64,000 bases of DNA from Neptuniibacter victor (GTDB lineage Bacteria > Pseudomonadota > Gammaproteobacteria > Pseudomonadales > Balneatricaceae). The position numbers were made by a program, and so were the translations under genes. How positions within the stretch are numbered: position 1 is the stretch's first letter; every line of letters begins with the position of its first letter. The notes below the pieces were generated by a model that had not been told where the DNA came from, made no database searches, and worked only from the letters and a program-made list of their open reading frames with translations. The stretch spans positions 3,162,001-3,226,000 of the forward strand of contig AP025763.1 in the NCBI GenBank assembly GCA_027943745.1. Reading direction: 5' to 3'. Shown piece by piece: positions 54,673 to 64,000 of the stretch.

Positions 54673-55389
54673 TTAAATCAACGGCGCTAATTCAGCATCG
54701 ATCTTTGCTAATGCTTCGATCGGTGATTCAGCCTTTGTGATCGGACGCCCGATGACCAGATAATCGCTCCCAGCAGTAATTGCATCAGCAGGTGTCATGA
54801 TACGTTTCTGGTCACCAACATCGGCATCTGCAGGGCGGATACCAGGCGTTACCAGTTTAAAATCTGCTCCGATAATCTGACGCAAAGGTGTAACTTCTTG
54901 AGCAGAACATACGATGCCATGTAATCCACTACTCTCAGTCAGCTTAGCCAAACGCTTAACATGCTCTAAGGGTTCAGCATCAATGCCAAGCTCTAACAGA
55001 TCCGAACGTTCCATACTGGTGAGTACCGTCACACCAATCAACAGTGTATTGGTACTTTTAACTTGCTCAAGTTCATTGCGCGCCGCTTCCATCATGCGAC
55101 GTCCGCCCGATGCGTGCACATTAACCATCCAAACACCAAGCTCTGCTGCAGCTCGTACCGCTTTGGCGGTTGTATTCGGGATATCATGAAATTTTAGATC
55201 AAGAAAGACATCGAAACCTTTTAACTGTAACGCTTCAACAATCGAAGGGCCACAACGGGTGAAGAGTTCTTTACCCACTTTAACACGGCACTTTTGTGGA
55301 TCTAACTGGGCTGCCATAGCCAGTGCTTGGTGCTGATCAGGGTAATCTAACGCGACGATAACTCGCTTTTTATCAACAGACATATTCAT
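54673..55389 (-). CDS. pyrF: Orotidine 5'-phosphate decarboxylase
   Basis: Final step of UMP synthesis. The 238-aa TIM barrel has [12 protein letters not shown] near the N-terminus, the catalytic [23 protein letters not shown], and [11 protein letters not shown] phosphate loop. It lies 13 bp after lapB in transcription order, an arrangement common in gammaproteobacteria. Confidence 0.97.
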   Translation of the reverse strand: MNMSVDKKRVIVALDYPDQHQALAMAAQLDPQKCRVKVGKELFTRCGPSIVEALQLKGFDVFLDLKFHDIPNTTAKAVRAAAELGVWMVNVHASGGRRMMEAARNELEQVKSTNTLLIGVTVLTSMERSDLLELGIDAEPLEHVKRLAKLTESSGLHGIVCSAQEVTPLRQIIGADFKLVTPGIRPADADVGDQKRIMTPADAITAGSDYLVIGRPITKAESPIEALAKIDAELAPLI

Positions 55390-55402
55390 TCTCTAAATTC
55401 TA

Positions 55403-56593
55403 TTATTCGCCTTCAAGGCCTTGAATAGGTTTGGTACTTCCCCAACCTTTGCAAGAAGGGCACTGCCAAGACAAGGTACGACCAGAAAAGCCGCAGCTAT
55501 TACAGCGATATACTGGCTTGGATAACTCAAGCTGCCCCGTTAAACCACGTAAAACCTTTAGACTATCTTTTGCACTTTCTGATCCATATTCTATATGAAG
55601 ATCGATCAAACTGTTGAAGCCTTTTACCGAAGGACGGCGTTTTAACTCTTCAGTGATAAAGCTCCCTGCTGCATAGATACCACGATCAACTCTCACCTGC
55701 TCTGCCAATGCAATAATAACGGTCGTTGAAGGCGCTTGCGCTAAGCACGTACGTAAATACTCGACATATTCTCTTGGATCATTTACGTGACGGTAACATT
55801 CATCAAGCAAAGGAATGGTTTCTGATACAAATAATCGATCCTGCTTTGCGATAGACTTTAAATGCTTAATGGCAACCTTCCACTGCTCTACCGCCATTGC
55901 CATTCTGGCTTGAAGGAAGCGAATACGCACATTATTCGTCTCAAACTGCTCTGCTCGTTTAAGATAGCTCAGCGCGACCGTTGGCTTACGATCCTCAATA
56001 GCTTTATCCGCAAGTTCGCAACAGTAGTGCGACAGTTCGGTTGCTATATGTTTTCGCTCATCACTGGCCAGCTTGGTCGCAGCAGATAGACCTTGCTCCC
56101 ACTCACCCTCTTTTTCATACAACTTAATCAGTAAACGTAGCGCTTTATGCTGAGTACTTTTCGGCGGGGCGGACTTGATGATTTCTTGAAGTAGGTTTTC
56201 GGCACGATCCAATAAACCGACCGCATAATAATCACGTGCTAATGCCATCTGGATACGCATAAAATCATTACGAGACAGATCAGGGCGAGCCAATAAGTTT
56301 TGATGTATTTGAATAGCCCGATCAACATCACCTTTTCGGCGAAACAGCTTAGCAAGCGAAAGATGTGCAGGAATGGTGTCTGAATTTATCTCTAGCGCTC
56401 GAATAAAGCTTTCAATCGCTTCATCCATCTTTTCATTGAGCAGGTAATCAAGCCCAGTAAAATACTCATGGCTTAGATTAGTTTGCGGTCTTGGCGTTTG
56501 ACGCCGACTCTCCCACTTCCCTAACAGCCATCCAATTGCGATGGCTGCGAGTAAAGGGATTATCAGCAGATAATTGTCTAAATTAAACGGCAT
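55403..56593 (-). CDS. lapB: LPS assembly protein LapB (YciM)
   Basis: Inner-membrane protein that tunes lipopolysaccharide synthesis by directing LpxC to FtsH. The 396 aa have an N-terminal membrane anchor (about 8-24), then TPR repeats (about 40-355) and a rubredoxin-like zinc site near the end, CNSC at 364-367 and CPSC at 378-381. It overlaps lapA by 11 bp. Confidence 0.96.
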   Translation of the reverse strand: MPFNLDNYLLIIPLLAAIAIGWLLGKWESRRQTPRPQTNLSHEYFTGLDYLLNEKMDEAIESFIRALEINSDTIPAHLSLAKLFRRKGDVDRAIQIHQNLLARPDLSRNDFMRIQMALARDYYAVGLLDRAENLLQEIIKSAPPKSTQHKALRLLIKLYEKEGEWEQGLSAATKLASDERKHIATELSHYCCELADKAIEDRKPTVALSYLKRAEQFETNNVRIRFLQARMAMAVEQWKVAIKHLKSIAKQDRLFVSETIPLLDECYRHVNDPREYVEYLRTCLAQAPSTTVIIALAEQVRVDRGIYAAGSFITEELKRRPSVKGFNSLIDLHIEYGSESAKDSLKVLRGLTGQLELSKPVYRCNSCGFSGRTLSWQCPSCKGWGSTKPIQGLEGE

Positions 56594-56888
56594 CTTTGAG
56601 GCTAGTAACTCTCAACTGGTCAAGTTCTTTCTGTGTACTAGCAATTTTTCGACGTGCCGAACCTAAACGTGTTTTTAGCATCCATACCGTCATGATACTT
56701 AGCAAGACACCTATAAACCCACCTGCTAGGAATGTAGCAATTAACCAAAGTGACAAACTTGCTTCAGGAAGCTGGATAAAGACTAAATCAATCACGACCT
56801 TCTCTGTATTGTGAATAGTGAACATAATGCCCACCAATAAAACGACTAGGCAGAGTAAGATAACAATCAATGTTTTCAAAAAACGCAC
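56583..56888 (-). CDS. lapA: LPS assembly protein LapA (DUF1049)
   Basis: Small inner-membrane partner of LapB. The 101 aa have two membrane segments (about 4-23 and 45-68), NTEKVVIDLVFIQLPEASLSLWLIATFLAGGFIGVLL between and across them, and a short coiled cytoplasmic tail. The order ihfB-lapA-lapB-pyrF supports the call. Confidence 0.94.
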   Translation of the reverse strand: MRFLKTLIVILLCLVVLLVGIMFTIHNTEKVVIDLVFIQLPEASLSLWLIATFLAGGFIGVLLSIMTVWMLKTRLGSARRKIASTQKELDQLRVTSLKDAV

Positions 56889-56907
56889 AGGATAAAAACC
56901 TCAATAT

Positions 56908-57198
56908 TTAATCTTGAATAGAATCGTTTACTTGCTCTCTAAGCTCTTTACCAGGCTTAAAGTGCGGTACATATTTAGCGTCAAGAGAAACTGATTCTCC
57001 TGTTTTAGGGTTACGCCCTGTCCGCGGTGCTCGATAATGTAGCGAAAAACTACCAAAACCACGGATCTCTATACGATGACCTTGAGATAACGACTCTGTC
57101 ATGTGATCCAACATAGTTTTAACGGATAGTTCAATATCTTTAACCGATAACTGATCATGACGATCTACCAGCAATTCTATCAGTTCAGATTTAGTCAT
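56908..57198 (-). CDS. ihfB: Integration host factor subunit beta
   Basis: DNA-bending nucleoid protein, partner of IhfA. I start it at [10 protein letters not shown], the usual IhfB N-terminus, which has an AGGG/AAAGG ribosome site; the in-frame extension to 57231 adds 11 residues not found in the family. The product is 96 aa, with [22 protein letters not shown] carrying the DNA-intercalating arm. Downstream of rpsA as in E. coli. Confidence 0.97.
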   Translation of the reverse strand: MTKSELIELLVDRHDQLSVKDIELSVKTMLDHMTESLSQGHRIEIRGFGSFSLHYRAPRTGRNPKTGESVSLDAKYVPHFKPGKELREQVNDSIQD

Positions 57199-57241
57199 GC
57201 CTTTTCCCTCGATCTTGTGGTCTTCTCGCAAGCGTATACGC

Positions 57242-58930
57242 TTACTCAGAGTCGATTTTCTTCATCTGCGCTTTAATCAGATCACCAATAGTCGTTGGGC
57301 CCGATAGCACTGTCTCAGATTGCTGACTTACCTTATCCATCGCTTGCTTCTCTTGTTCGATCTCCATCTGCTTGATCGAGAGAGAAATAGTACGATTACG
57401 ACGATCAATATTGCTGATCATTGCCTCAACTTCATCGCCTACACTAAAACGTTCACTTAGGTTATCTACCCGTTCTCGCGACACCTCAGAAATTTTAAGC
57501 AGCGCATCGACATTATCAGCCAATGTAACAACGATAGATTTCTCATTCACTTCAGAGACAGAGCCTTTAACAAGCGAACCCTTCGCTTGTTGCGAGGCGT
57601 AATCATTGAAAGGATCTGAATCTAACTGTTTAATGCCTAAAGCAATACGCTCTCTTTCTGAATCCACGGATAGGACAACCGCTTCCACCTCATCACCTTT
57701 CTGAAAACCTTTCACTGCATCTTTATCGTTTTCATCCCAAGTAAGGTCTGATAGATGGACAAGCCCATCAATACCGCCCTCAAGTCCTATAAAGATACCA
57801 AAGTCAGTGATTGAGCGGATCTTACCTTGGAGACGATCACCTTTCTGATATTTTTCAGAGAAAGATAGCCAAGGGTTAGGTTTGCACTGTTTCATGCCCA
57901 ATGAGATGCGGCGACGGTTTTTATCGATGTCCAATAACATCACATCGACTTCATCTCCAAGCTGAACGACTTTGGATGGGTGTACATTTTTGTTAGTCCA
58001 ATCCATTTCTGAAACATGGATCAGACCTTCAATGCCATTTTCAATCTCAGCAAAACAGCCATAGTCAGTCAGGTTCGTCACTTTAGCTTTCGCTTTAGTG
58101 CCAACCTCATAATTGGAGATTAACAACGTCCATGGATCATCTGTTAACTGCTTAAGACCTAATGAAACACGACTCTTTTCTTTATCGAAGCGTAGTACCT
58201 GAACATCAATCTCTTCGCCAACGGTTAAAGATTCACTCGGATGTTTCACACGCTTCCACGCGATATCGGTAATATGTAGAAGTCCGTCGATACCGCCAAG
58301 ATCAATAAACGCACCGTAGTCAGTTATATTTTTGACTATCCCTTTAACTACTTGGCCCTCTTTCATGTTTGCCAGTAGTTTCTCACGCTCAATATTATAA
58401 GCCGCTTCCAGAACAGCCCTACGGGATACAACAATATTATTTCGTTTTGCGTCGAGCTTAACGAGTTTAAACTCAAGCTCTTGTGATTCCAGATGACTGG
58501 TATCACGAATAGGACGAACATCAACTAAAGAGCCGGGAAGGAAAGCATGAATCGTATTCACGTCAACAGTGAAGCCGCCACGCACTTTACCCGTGATGTG
58601 ACCTTTGACTATTTCATCGCCTTCAAATGCTTTTTCAAGCTCAAGCCATGCTTCTGCACGCTTCGCTTTCTCTCGAGACAGTTGGGTTGTGCCGAAACCA
58701 TCTTCCATCGCCTCTAAGGCAACTTTCACCTCAGAGCCGACTTCAACGGTCAACTCACCTTTTTCATCGAAAAACTGGCTACGCGGAATGACACCTTCTG
58801 ATTTAAGGCCGGCATTAACGATGACAAAGTCATCCTCAATGGCAATTACTGTACCTGTTACTATGGCACCAGGTGCCATCTCCAACTCTTGAAGGCTCTC
58901 TTCAAATAGTTCAGCAAAGCTTTCACTCAT
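57242..58930 (-). CDS. rpsA: 30S ribosomal protein S1
   Basis: mRNA-binding ribosomal protein of 562 aa built of six S1 (OB-fold) domains at roughly 18-85, 106-170, 190-260, 275-347, 362-434 and 450-515. The [23 protein letters not shown] and [23 protein letters not shown] stretches mark domains 3 and 4. The start [13 protein letters not shown] is typical. It lies 37 bp after cmk. Confidence 0.98.
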   Translation of the reverse strand: MSESFAELFEESLQELEMAPGAIVTGTVIAIEDDFVIVNAGLKSEGVIPRSQFFDEKGELTVEVGSEVKVALEAMEDGFGTTQLSREKAKRAEAWLELEKAFEGDEIVKGHITGKVRGGFTVDVNTIHAFLPGSLVDVRPIRDTSHLESQELEFKLVKLDAKRNNIVVSRRAVLEAAYNIEREKLLANMKEGQVVKGIVKNITDYGAFIDLGGIDGLLHITDIAWKRVKHPSESLTVGEEIDVQVLRFDKEKSRVSLGLKQLTDDPWTLLISNYEVGTKAKAKVTNLTDYGCFAEIENGIEGLIHVSEMDWTNKNVHPSKVVQLGDEVDVMLLDIDKNRRRISLGMKQCKPNPWLSFSEKYQKGDRLQGKIRSITDFGIFIGLEGGIDGLVHLSDLTWDENDKDAVKGFQKGDEVEAVVLSVDSERERIALGIKQLDSDPFNDYASQQAKGSLVKGSVSEVNEKSIVVTLADNVDALLKISEVSRERVDNLSERFSVGDEVEAMISNIDRRNRTISLSIKQMEIEQEKQAMDKVSQQSETVLSGPTTIGDLIKAQMKKIDSE

Positions 58931-58967
58931 ATCAGTTTCATCCCGCTTTCAGTCAATAAGACATCTG

Positions 58968-59654
58968 TCAGCGAAGCCCTTTATGCCTCGCTTCATCCAT
59001 TACAGCGGCTAGGACCTCTTCGATAGACATCGTCGTCGTATCGAGAATTACTGCATCCGCCGCGGGCTTGAGAGGAGCAACAGCGCGGTTCATATCACGA
59101 TCATCGCGCGCCTGAATATCCTCTAATATAGCTTGAAGACTAGCACCCAGTCCCTTGTTTATCAACTGGTTATACCGGCGAGAAGCACGCTCTTCGGCGC
59201 TTGCATCAAGATATACTTTTAACGCTGCATCGGGAAAAACAACCGTTCCCATATCTCGACCATCAGCAATTAAACCTGGCATTTCAGCAAATGCACGCTG
59301 ACGCTCTAACAAAGCATCACGCACCGCTGGAATTGCTGCCACGATTGATGCGTCTTTGCCAACGGCTTCTGTACGAATAGCATCGGTGACTTCTTCACCT
59401 TCTAATACTATTTGAACACTATCATCATCACGCGCTACAAATTGAACATCCAAATGCGCGGCCAAAACAACTAGCGCTTCTTCATCGTTCAATTCAACAC
59501 CGTGATGGCGAGCTGCTAATCCGACTAAACGGTATAAGGCACCGCTATCCAGTAACTCCCAACCCAGTTCGCGCGCCAGCAAATGGCATATCGTCCCTTT
59601 ACCTGATCCACTTGGACCATCAACGGTAATGACGGGCACCTGTCTATTCGACAT
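58968..59654 (-). CDS. cmk: Cytidylate kinase
   Basis: Phosphorylates CMP and dCMP. The 228-aa P-loop kinase has [17 protein letters not shown] at about 11-27, [27 protein letters not shown], and [10 protein letters not shown]. Its start overlaps the end of tyrA-aroA by one base; it is followed by rpsA, as in many gammaproteobacteria. Confidence 0.97.
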   Translation of the reverse strand: MSNRQVPVITVDGPSGSGKGTICHLLARELGWELLDSGALYRLVGLAARHHGVELNDEEALVVLAAHLDVQFVARDDDSVQIVLEGEEVTDAIRTEAVGKDASIVAAIPAVRDALLERQRAFAEMPGLIADGRDMGTVVFPDAALKVYLDASAEERASRRYNQLINKGLGASLQAILEDIQARDDRDMNRAVAPLKPAADAVILDTTTMSIEEVLAAVMDEARHKGLR

Positions 59655-61870
59655 CAGCCCTCCTCCCTTTCTACTTTGATACCAACGCTCTGTGCTAACT
59701 CAACAAATCCTGGGAACGACGTAGCAACGTTGGCACAATCATTAACCGTTATTGTGCCTGTAGATCGTAGTGACGCTACCGCAAAAGCCATTGCTATACG
59801 GTGATCATCATGACTTTCAACTGTTCCGCCGGATAACTCGCTACCTTCAATGACCGCGCCATCCTCTGTACCTTCAATATTGGCACCTAGAATTTTTAAA
59901 CCATCAACCATCGCTTGAATACGATCACTCTCTTTAACCCGAAGCTCTTCGGCACCGGTTACGATCGTCGTCCCTTCAGCACAAGCCGCTGCAATAAAGA
60001 TCGCAGGGAACTCATCAATTGCTAATGGCACTTGATCTTCAGGTACGTGTATACCTTTTAATGGAGCATAACGAATACGAATATCAGCTACCGGTTCACC
60101 ACCGACTTCACGCTCATTAAGCAACTCAAGATTCGCACCCATCAAACGTAAAATATTGATAATACCGATACGTGTAGGGTTAATGCCGACATGTTCAATC
60201 GTCAAATCAGATTCGGGAGTAATCGCCGCAGCCACCATAAAGAAGGTTGCAGATGAGATATCTGCAGGCACATCAATGCGTGTTGCATGCAGTTGATTAC
60301 CAGGTTTAACGGAAGCGGTTGATCCGTTCTGAGAAACGGGGTAACCAAAGCCGTTCAACATCCGTTCGGTATGATCGCGCGTAGGTGCGGGCTCAGTAAC
60401 TGACGTTTCACCTTCTGCATAAATACCTGCAAGCAGAAGACAAGATTTAACCTGTGCACTTGCCATAGGCATATCATAATGAATGCCTTTCAACGCTTTG
60501 CCACCTTTAATTTTAAGCGGCGGACGGCCATTTTCAGCCGTCTCAATTTCAGCACCCATTAAACGTAAAGGATCAGCGACACGCCCCATTGGACGCTTCG
60601 TCAGCGATTCGTCTCCACTTAACTCTGTATCGAAAGCTTGCGCGGCAAGCAATCCAGATAAGAGACGCATGGATGTACCAGAGTTTCCTACATATAAAGG
60701 CCCCGGAGGAGCCTTTAAACCGTTAACGCCAACACCATAAATTGTCACATTACCCGCATCAGGGCCTTCAATGACAACCCCCATATCCCGGAATGCTTGC
60801 AGTGTTGCTAAACTATCTTCGCCCTCAAGGAAACCACTTACTTCGGTTACGCCATCAGCGAGCGAACCCAACATAATGGAACGATGAGAGATAGATTTAT
60901 CACCTGGGACTCTAATTTTTCCACTTACGCTACCGCCAGGCTGGGCACGAAAGATTACTTGTTGATTAGTCATAAGCTGTGAATATGCTGTACCAGAAAG
61001 GATTCTTGAAAAATGTTCTCTTGCGGCACGTGCGCGAGTGAAAGTACCTAACATCGTTTCACTATCACCACACTCTATAGCCGCTCTTAAATTAGCCAAA
61101 CCCGCTGTATAGCGATCTAGCTGAGCAAGCAAAGCATTCTTGTTTGCTAAACAGATATCGTGCCACATGGTAGGGTCACTACCGGCAATCCGAGTAAAGT
61201 CACGAAAACCTCCTGCGGCATAACGAAAAATATCTGTATTGTTATCTTGTTCTTGTGCCAACGTATCCACCAACGAAAACGCCAGCATATGCGGTAAGTG
61301 ACTCGTAGCCGCAAGCACTTCGTCATGCTTGCCAACGGTCATCACTAAAACTTCTGCCCCGACTGACTCCCACATGTGAGTCAGTACATTAACAGCCTTA
61401 GATGAAGATTCTGCTAAAGGCGTAAGAATTACTTTATGTTTTTCGAAAAGCGTACTGTCAGCCGCCGCTACACCACTTTTTTCCGAGCCCGCAATGGGAT
61501 GCCCTGGCACAAAACCTGGTGGAATAACAGAAAACACCCTAACGGCCGCTTCAACAACATTAGCCTTAGTACTGCCTACATCAGTAATGAGTGTTGTTTC
61601 ACGGATAAAAGGCGCTATATCAACAAGCACCTTTTCCATTGCTTTCACCGGAACCGCCAAAACAATGAGGTCAGCATCAGACACGGCATCTACTAGACTA
61701 TTAGCGGCAACATCCACAACACCTGAATCTAACCCTATTTTGGTTTCTTCAGGATCCCGATCGTAGCCCACAATTTGACCGTACTGCCGATTCTGTCGCA
61801 GAGCTTTAGCTAAAGATCCACCGATGAGGCCTAGCCCAATGATGAGTGTATTACGGATACAAGTGCTCAA
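59654..61870 (-). CDS. Fused prephenate dehydrogenase and EPSP synthase (TyrA-AroA)
   Basis: A two-domain enzyme of 738 aa in aromatic amino-acid synthesis. Residues 1 to about 295 are TyrA ([38 protein letters not shown], and a [12 protein letters not shown] stretch). From residue 300, AroA ([59 protein letters not shown]). The start is TTG, overlapping the hisC stop as TTGA. The same fusion is known in pseudomonads and relatives, where it makes tyrosine via prephenate or arogenate and also EPSP. Confidence 0.96.
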   Translation of the reverse strand: MSTCIRNTLIIGLGLIGGSLAKALRQNRQYGQIVGYDRDPEETKIGLDSGVVDVAANSLVDAVSDADLIVLAVPVKAMEKVLVDIAPFIRETTLITDVGSTKANVVEAAVRVFSVIPPGFVPGHPIAGSEKSGVAAADSTLFEKHKVILTPLAESSSKAVNVLTHMWESVGAEVLVMTVGKHDEVLAATSHLPHMLAFSLVDTLAQEQDNNTDIFRYAAGGFRDFTRIAGSDPTMWHDICLANKNALLAQLDRYTAGLANLRAAIECGDSETMLGTFTRARAAREHFSRILSGTAYSQLMTNQQVIFRAQPGGSVSGKIRVPGDKSISHRSIMLGSLADGVTEVSGFLEGEDSLATLQAFRDMGVVIEGPDAGNVTIYGVGVNGLKAPPGPLYVGNSGTSMRLLSGLLAAQAFDTELSGDESLTKRPMGRVADPLRLMGAEIETAENGRPPLKIKGGKALKGIHYDMPMASAQVKSCLLLAGIYAEGETSVTEPAPTRDHTERMLNGFGYPVSQNGSTASVKPGNQLHATRIDVPADISSATFFMVAAAITPESDLTIEHVGINPTRIGIINILRLMGANLELLNEREVGGEPVADIRIRYAPLKGIHVPEDQVPLAIDEFPAIFIAAACAEGTTIVTGAEELRVKESDRIQAMVDGLKILGANIEGTEDGAVIEGSELSGGTVESHDDHRIAMAFAVASLRSTGTITVNDCANVATSFPGFVELAQSVGIKVEREEG

Positions 61871-62970
61871 TTACTTACCACTTTTGCCAAAACGTCCAAA
61901 CAACGTTCATTCTCTTCAGGTAAGCCAATACTAATACGTAGATGGTTCGGCATCCCATAGTTAGCGACAGGTCGAACAATCACGCCCTCTTCAAGCATTG
62001 CTTGATAAATAGGCTGAGCATCTGTGGCCACATCAACCGTTATAAAATTACCCACCGAAGGAATATAAGCTAAACCCAACTTAGAAAACGCTTTCTCAAA
62101 TAGAGCCATGCCTTGCTGATTTAACTCAAGCGCCTTAGTCAGATAAGCTTGATCAGTCAGGGCCGTTTCAGCAGCAACCAAAGCTAAACTGTTAACATTG
62201 AAGGGCTGGCGAACTCGACTCAAGACATTAGCAACTTGTGGATTGGAAACCGAAAACCCGACTCTTAAACCGGCTAAACCATAGGCTTTAGAAAAGGTGC
62301 GCGTCACAACCAAATTTTGGTAATCCGCTAGCAGGGACAAGCCATTAGGAAACTCAGGCTCTTTTACATATTCCGTATAGGCCTCATCAAGCACAACCAA
62401 TACATTCTCAGGCACTTTATCCAAGAATTCAGTTAGCTGTTGGCGTGTTAGCCAAGTGCCTGTTGGGTTATTCGGGTTAGCAATAAAAATAATACGGGTA
62501 CGCGCGGTAATTGATGACAACATTGCATCGAGGTCATGGCCCCAATCTTTAGCAGGGGTGACCACCGCTTTTGCACCTGTCGCTTGAGTTACCAGTGAAT
62601 ACACAACAAAACTGTACTCAGAATAGATAACTTCATCATTAGGGTTTAAATAAGCTCTACCGATCAGTTCCAATACATCATTAGAGCCATTACCCAATGT
62701 AACTTGCTCTGGACTAAACCCAAACTGCTGCGACAGTGCGTTTTTAAGCCGATAACCGCCGCTATCAGGGTAGAGAGACAAGCCTCTAAGCTGCTGTTTA
62801 ATCGCGGTTAGAACATTTTCAGACGGTCCCATTGGGTTTTCATTGCTAGCCAACTTAACAACATCAGTTAAACCTAGCTCGCGTTCTAACTCTTCAGGTG
62901 GTTTACCAGGAAGGTATGGATTTAGGTCTTGAACACCGACTGTCGCTAACGAAATAAAATCACAACTCAT
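61867..62970 (-). CDS. hisC: Histidinol-phosphate/aromatic aminotransferase
   Basis: PLP-dependent aminotransferase of 367 aa. LGNGSNDVLELIGRAYL, ANPNNPTGTWL, VVLDEAYTEYV, and the PLP-lysine motif TRTFSKAYGLAGLRVG are visible. Its place between pheA and tyrA-aroA suggests a main role in phenylalanine and tyrosine synthesis (the hisC2 type), though it can act on histidinol phosphate. Coupled to tyrA-aroA by a 4-base overlap. Confidence 0.93.
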   Translation of the reverse strand: MSCDFISLATVGVQDLNPYLPGKPPEELERELGLTDVVKLASNENPMGPSENVLTAIKQQLRGLSLYPDSGGYRLKNALSQQFGFSPEQVTLGNGSNDVLELIGRAYLNPNDEVIYSEYSFVVYSLVTQATGAKAVVTPAKDWGHDLDAMLSSITARTRIIFIANPNNPTGTWLTRQQLTEFLDKVPENVLVVLDEAYTEYVKEPEFPNGLSLLADYQNLVVTRTFSKAYGLAGLRVGFSVSNPQVANVLSRVRQPFNVNSLALVAAETALTDQAYLTKALELNQQGMALFEKAFSKLGLAYIPSVGNFITVDVATDAQPIYQAMLEEGVIVRPVANYGMPNHLRISIGLPEENERCLDVLAKVVSN

Positions 62971-62984
62971 AACTCATCTACCTA

Positions 62985-64000
62985 TTAGAGTACTGCACGC
63001 GGGTAAGAGCCCAGTATCTTTAATTCAACGCTATTTTTAGCTAACTCTTGTAGCGCTTCCACTACGACTGAATCGGCATAGTGTCCTTCAAAGTCGATAT
63101 AAAATAGAGAATTCTTTGACGCTGAGCGCGTTTCTACACGTGTCAGACTAAGCCCATAGCGGTGGAACGGCTCTAACAACTGATATAGCGCACCCGGCGT
63201 ATTGGGCACTGAAATCAAGATGGACGTTTTATCATCTCCGCTTGTACCGACATCTTGATCACCGATAATCAAAAAGCGCGTTGTGTTATCTGCTTGATCT
63301 TCGATGTTTTTAACGGCCGCTTCCAATTCATATAAATCAGCGGCCATATCGCCAGCGATCGCAGCGCACCCAGCCCCTTCTTTCGATGCAAGCCGTGCAG
63401 CTTCAGCATTAGAGCTAACCGAGACTTTCTCAACATCAGGATAACGTACATCCAACCAGCCACGGCTTTGCGCTAAAGACTGCTGATGAGAATAAATTCT
63501 TTTGATGCCATCTAAAGAATCACCGCGATTCAGGAGAAGATGCAGATGAACAGGCACCTCCACTTCACCGCAAATTTTAAGATCATACTGTTTAAATAGA
63601 TCCAGCGTATGACTTACAACGCCTTCAGTTGAGTTTTCAATCGGCACGACACCGTAATGGGCGGCTCCCGATTGCACCTCACGAAAAACATCTTTTAACG
63701 ATTGCATCGGGAGGTTTCGAGCAGAGTGACCAAAATGTTTCATCGCCGCTTGCTGAGTGAACGTTCCTTCTGGCCCCAAAAAAGCAACCCGCATAGGCTC
63801 CTCTAGCGCAAGACAGACAGACATCACTTCACGGAACAAACGTGCCACTTCCTTATCAGCTAAGGGCCCTTCGTTACGCTCCATAACCGCACGCAAGACT
63901 TGTGCTTCACGCTCAGGACGATAAAACACAGCACTCACATCACCTTGATATTTTTGCTTAACTTCAGCAACGCTTTGAGCGCAACTCGCACGCTGGTTAA
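62985..64000 (-). CDS. pheA: Chorismate mutase / prephenate dehydratase (5' end beyond window)
   Basis: Bifunctional P-protein making phenylpyruvate. The frame is open through position 64000: upstream of an apparent GTG at 63938 it continues as NQRASCAQSVAEVKQKYQGD, part of the AroQ chorismate mutase helix, so 63938 is not the start. The mutase domain covers the first visible 70 residues; prephenate dehydratase follows (VAFLGPEGTFTQQAAMKHFG, PIENSTEGVVSHTLDL, a TTRFLIIGDQ stretch), then an ACT domain with TSILISVPNTPGALYQLLEPF and the ESR-like VETRSASKNS for feedback by phenylalanine. Confidence 0.97.
   Translation of the reverse strand, partial: NQRASCAQSVAEVKQKYQGDVSAVFYRPEREAQVLRAVMERNEGPLADKEVARLFREVMSVCLALEEPMRVAFLGPEGTFTQQAAMKHFGHSARNLPMQSLKDVFREVQSGAAHYGVVPIENSTEGVVSHTLDLFKQYDLKICGEVEVPVHLHLLLNRGDSLDGIKRIYSHQQSLAQSRGWLDVRYPDVEKVSVSSNAEAARLASKEGAGCAAIAGDMAADLYELEAAVKNIEDQADNTTRFLIIGDQDVGTSGDDKTSILISVPNTPGALYQLLEPFHRYGLSLTRVETRSASKNSLFYIDFEGHYADSVVVEALQELAKNSVELKILGSYPRAVL

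Noticed and set aside
62985-63938. pheA starting at the GTG at 63938
   Set aside because: The frame stays open to the window edge and the upstream residues match the chorismate mutase domain, so the true start is outside.

Overview
The window looks like chromosomal DNA of a marine gammaproteobacterium of the Oceanospirillales/Pseudomonadales type. I infer this from gene order and protein features: a full dcw cluster next to rnpB, the order rsmI-lpoA-yraN-diaA-dolP, petABC-sspAB next to rplM-rpsI, a fused TyrA-AroA protein, a galU-pgi operon, and TRAP uptake genes. Genus and species cannot be named from sequence alone. I saw no prophage, CRISPR array, tRNA or rRNA gene. Layout: (1) 1-12372, minus strand: cell wall and division genes mraZ-rsmH-ftsL-ftsI-murE-murF-mraY-murD-ftsW-murG-murC (murC cut by the window edge), headed by a good sigma70 promoter and a set of MraZ-type GTGGG boxes. 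(2) 12568-14035: the RNase P RNA gene rnpB (minus strand) followed by about 13 tandem ~84-bp copies derived from its own 3' end. (3) 14075-18323: rsmI (minus), then lpoA-yraN-diaA-dolP (plus). (4) 18400-23350, minus: sspB, sspA, cytochrome bc1 petCBA, rpsI-rplM. (5) 23600-24029: tandem REP pairs, then zapE, lrgB, lrgA and a TMEM165-type cation transporter. (6) 27051-30900, plus: galU-pgi and a UDP-glucose-dehydrogenase-like gene that has lost its catalytic cysteine and dinucleotide-binding glycines. (7) 30900-34935: a REP-rich accessory stretch with a RAYT (REP-associated tyrosine transposase), a VanZ-like gene, an SH3-domain secreted protein and a beta-CASP nuclease. (8) 34939-38988, minus: galE, manC, ugd for nucleotide sugars. 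(9) 39100-45284, minus: more REPs, terminators, aceF, aceE and pdhR. (10) 45642-53255, plus: a TRAP transporter, an FAD/Fe-S 2-hydroxyacid (probably D-lactate) dehydrogenase, a UspA protein and an AEC transporter. (11) 53353-64000: mak, then a minus-strand run of comEA-like, pyrF, lapB, lapA, ihfB, rpsA, cmk, tyrA-aroA, hisC and pheA (5' end beyond the window). The most interesting signals are the rnpB-tail array, the RAYT with more than thirty REP sequences of at least three hairpin classes, runs of ~15-18-bp truncated REP heads always ending in a full REP, a hairpin that presents the RAYT ribosome binding site in its loop, perfect PdhR-type operators at both the pdhR and the TRAP promoters (joining lactate/2-hydroxyacid uptake to pyruvate dehydrogenase), and the apparent Ugd pseudoenzyme in the galU-pgi operon. 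Domain calls and motif matches were read by eye; no database search was run.
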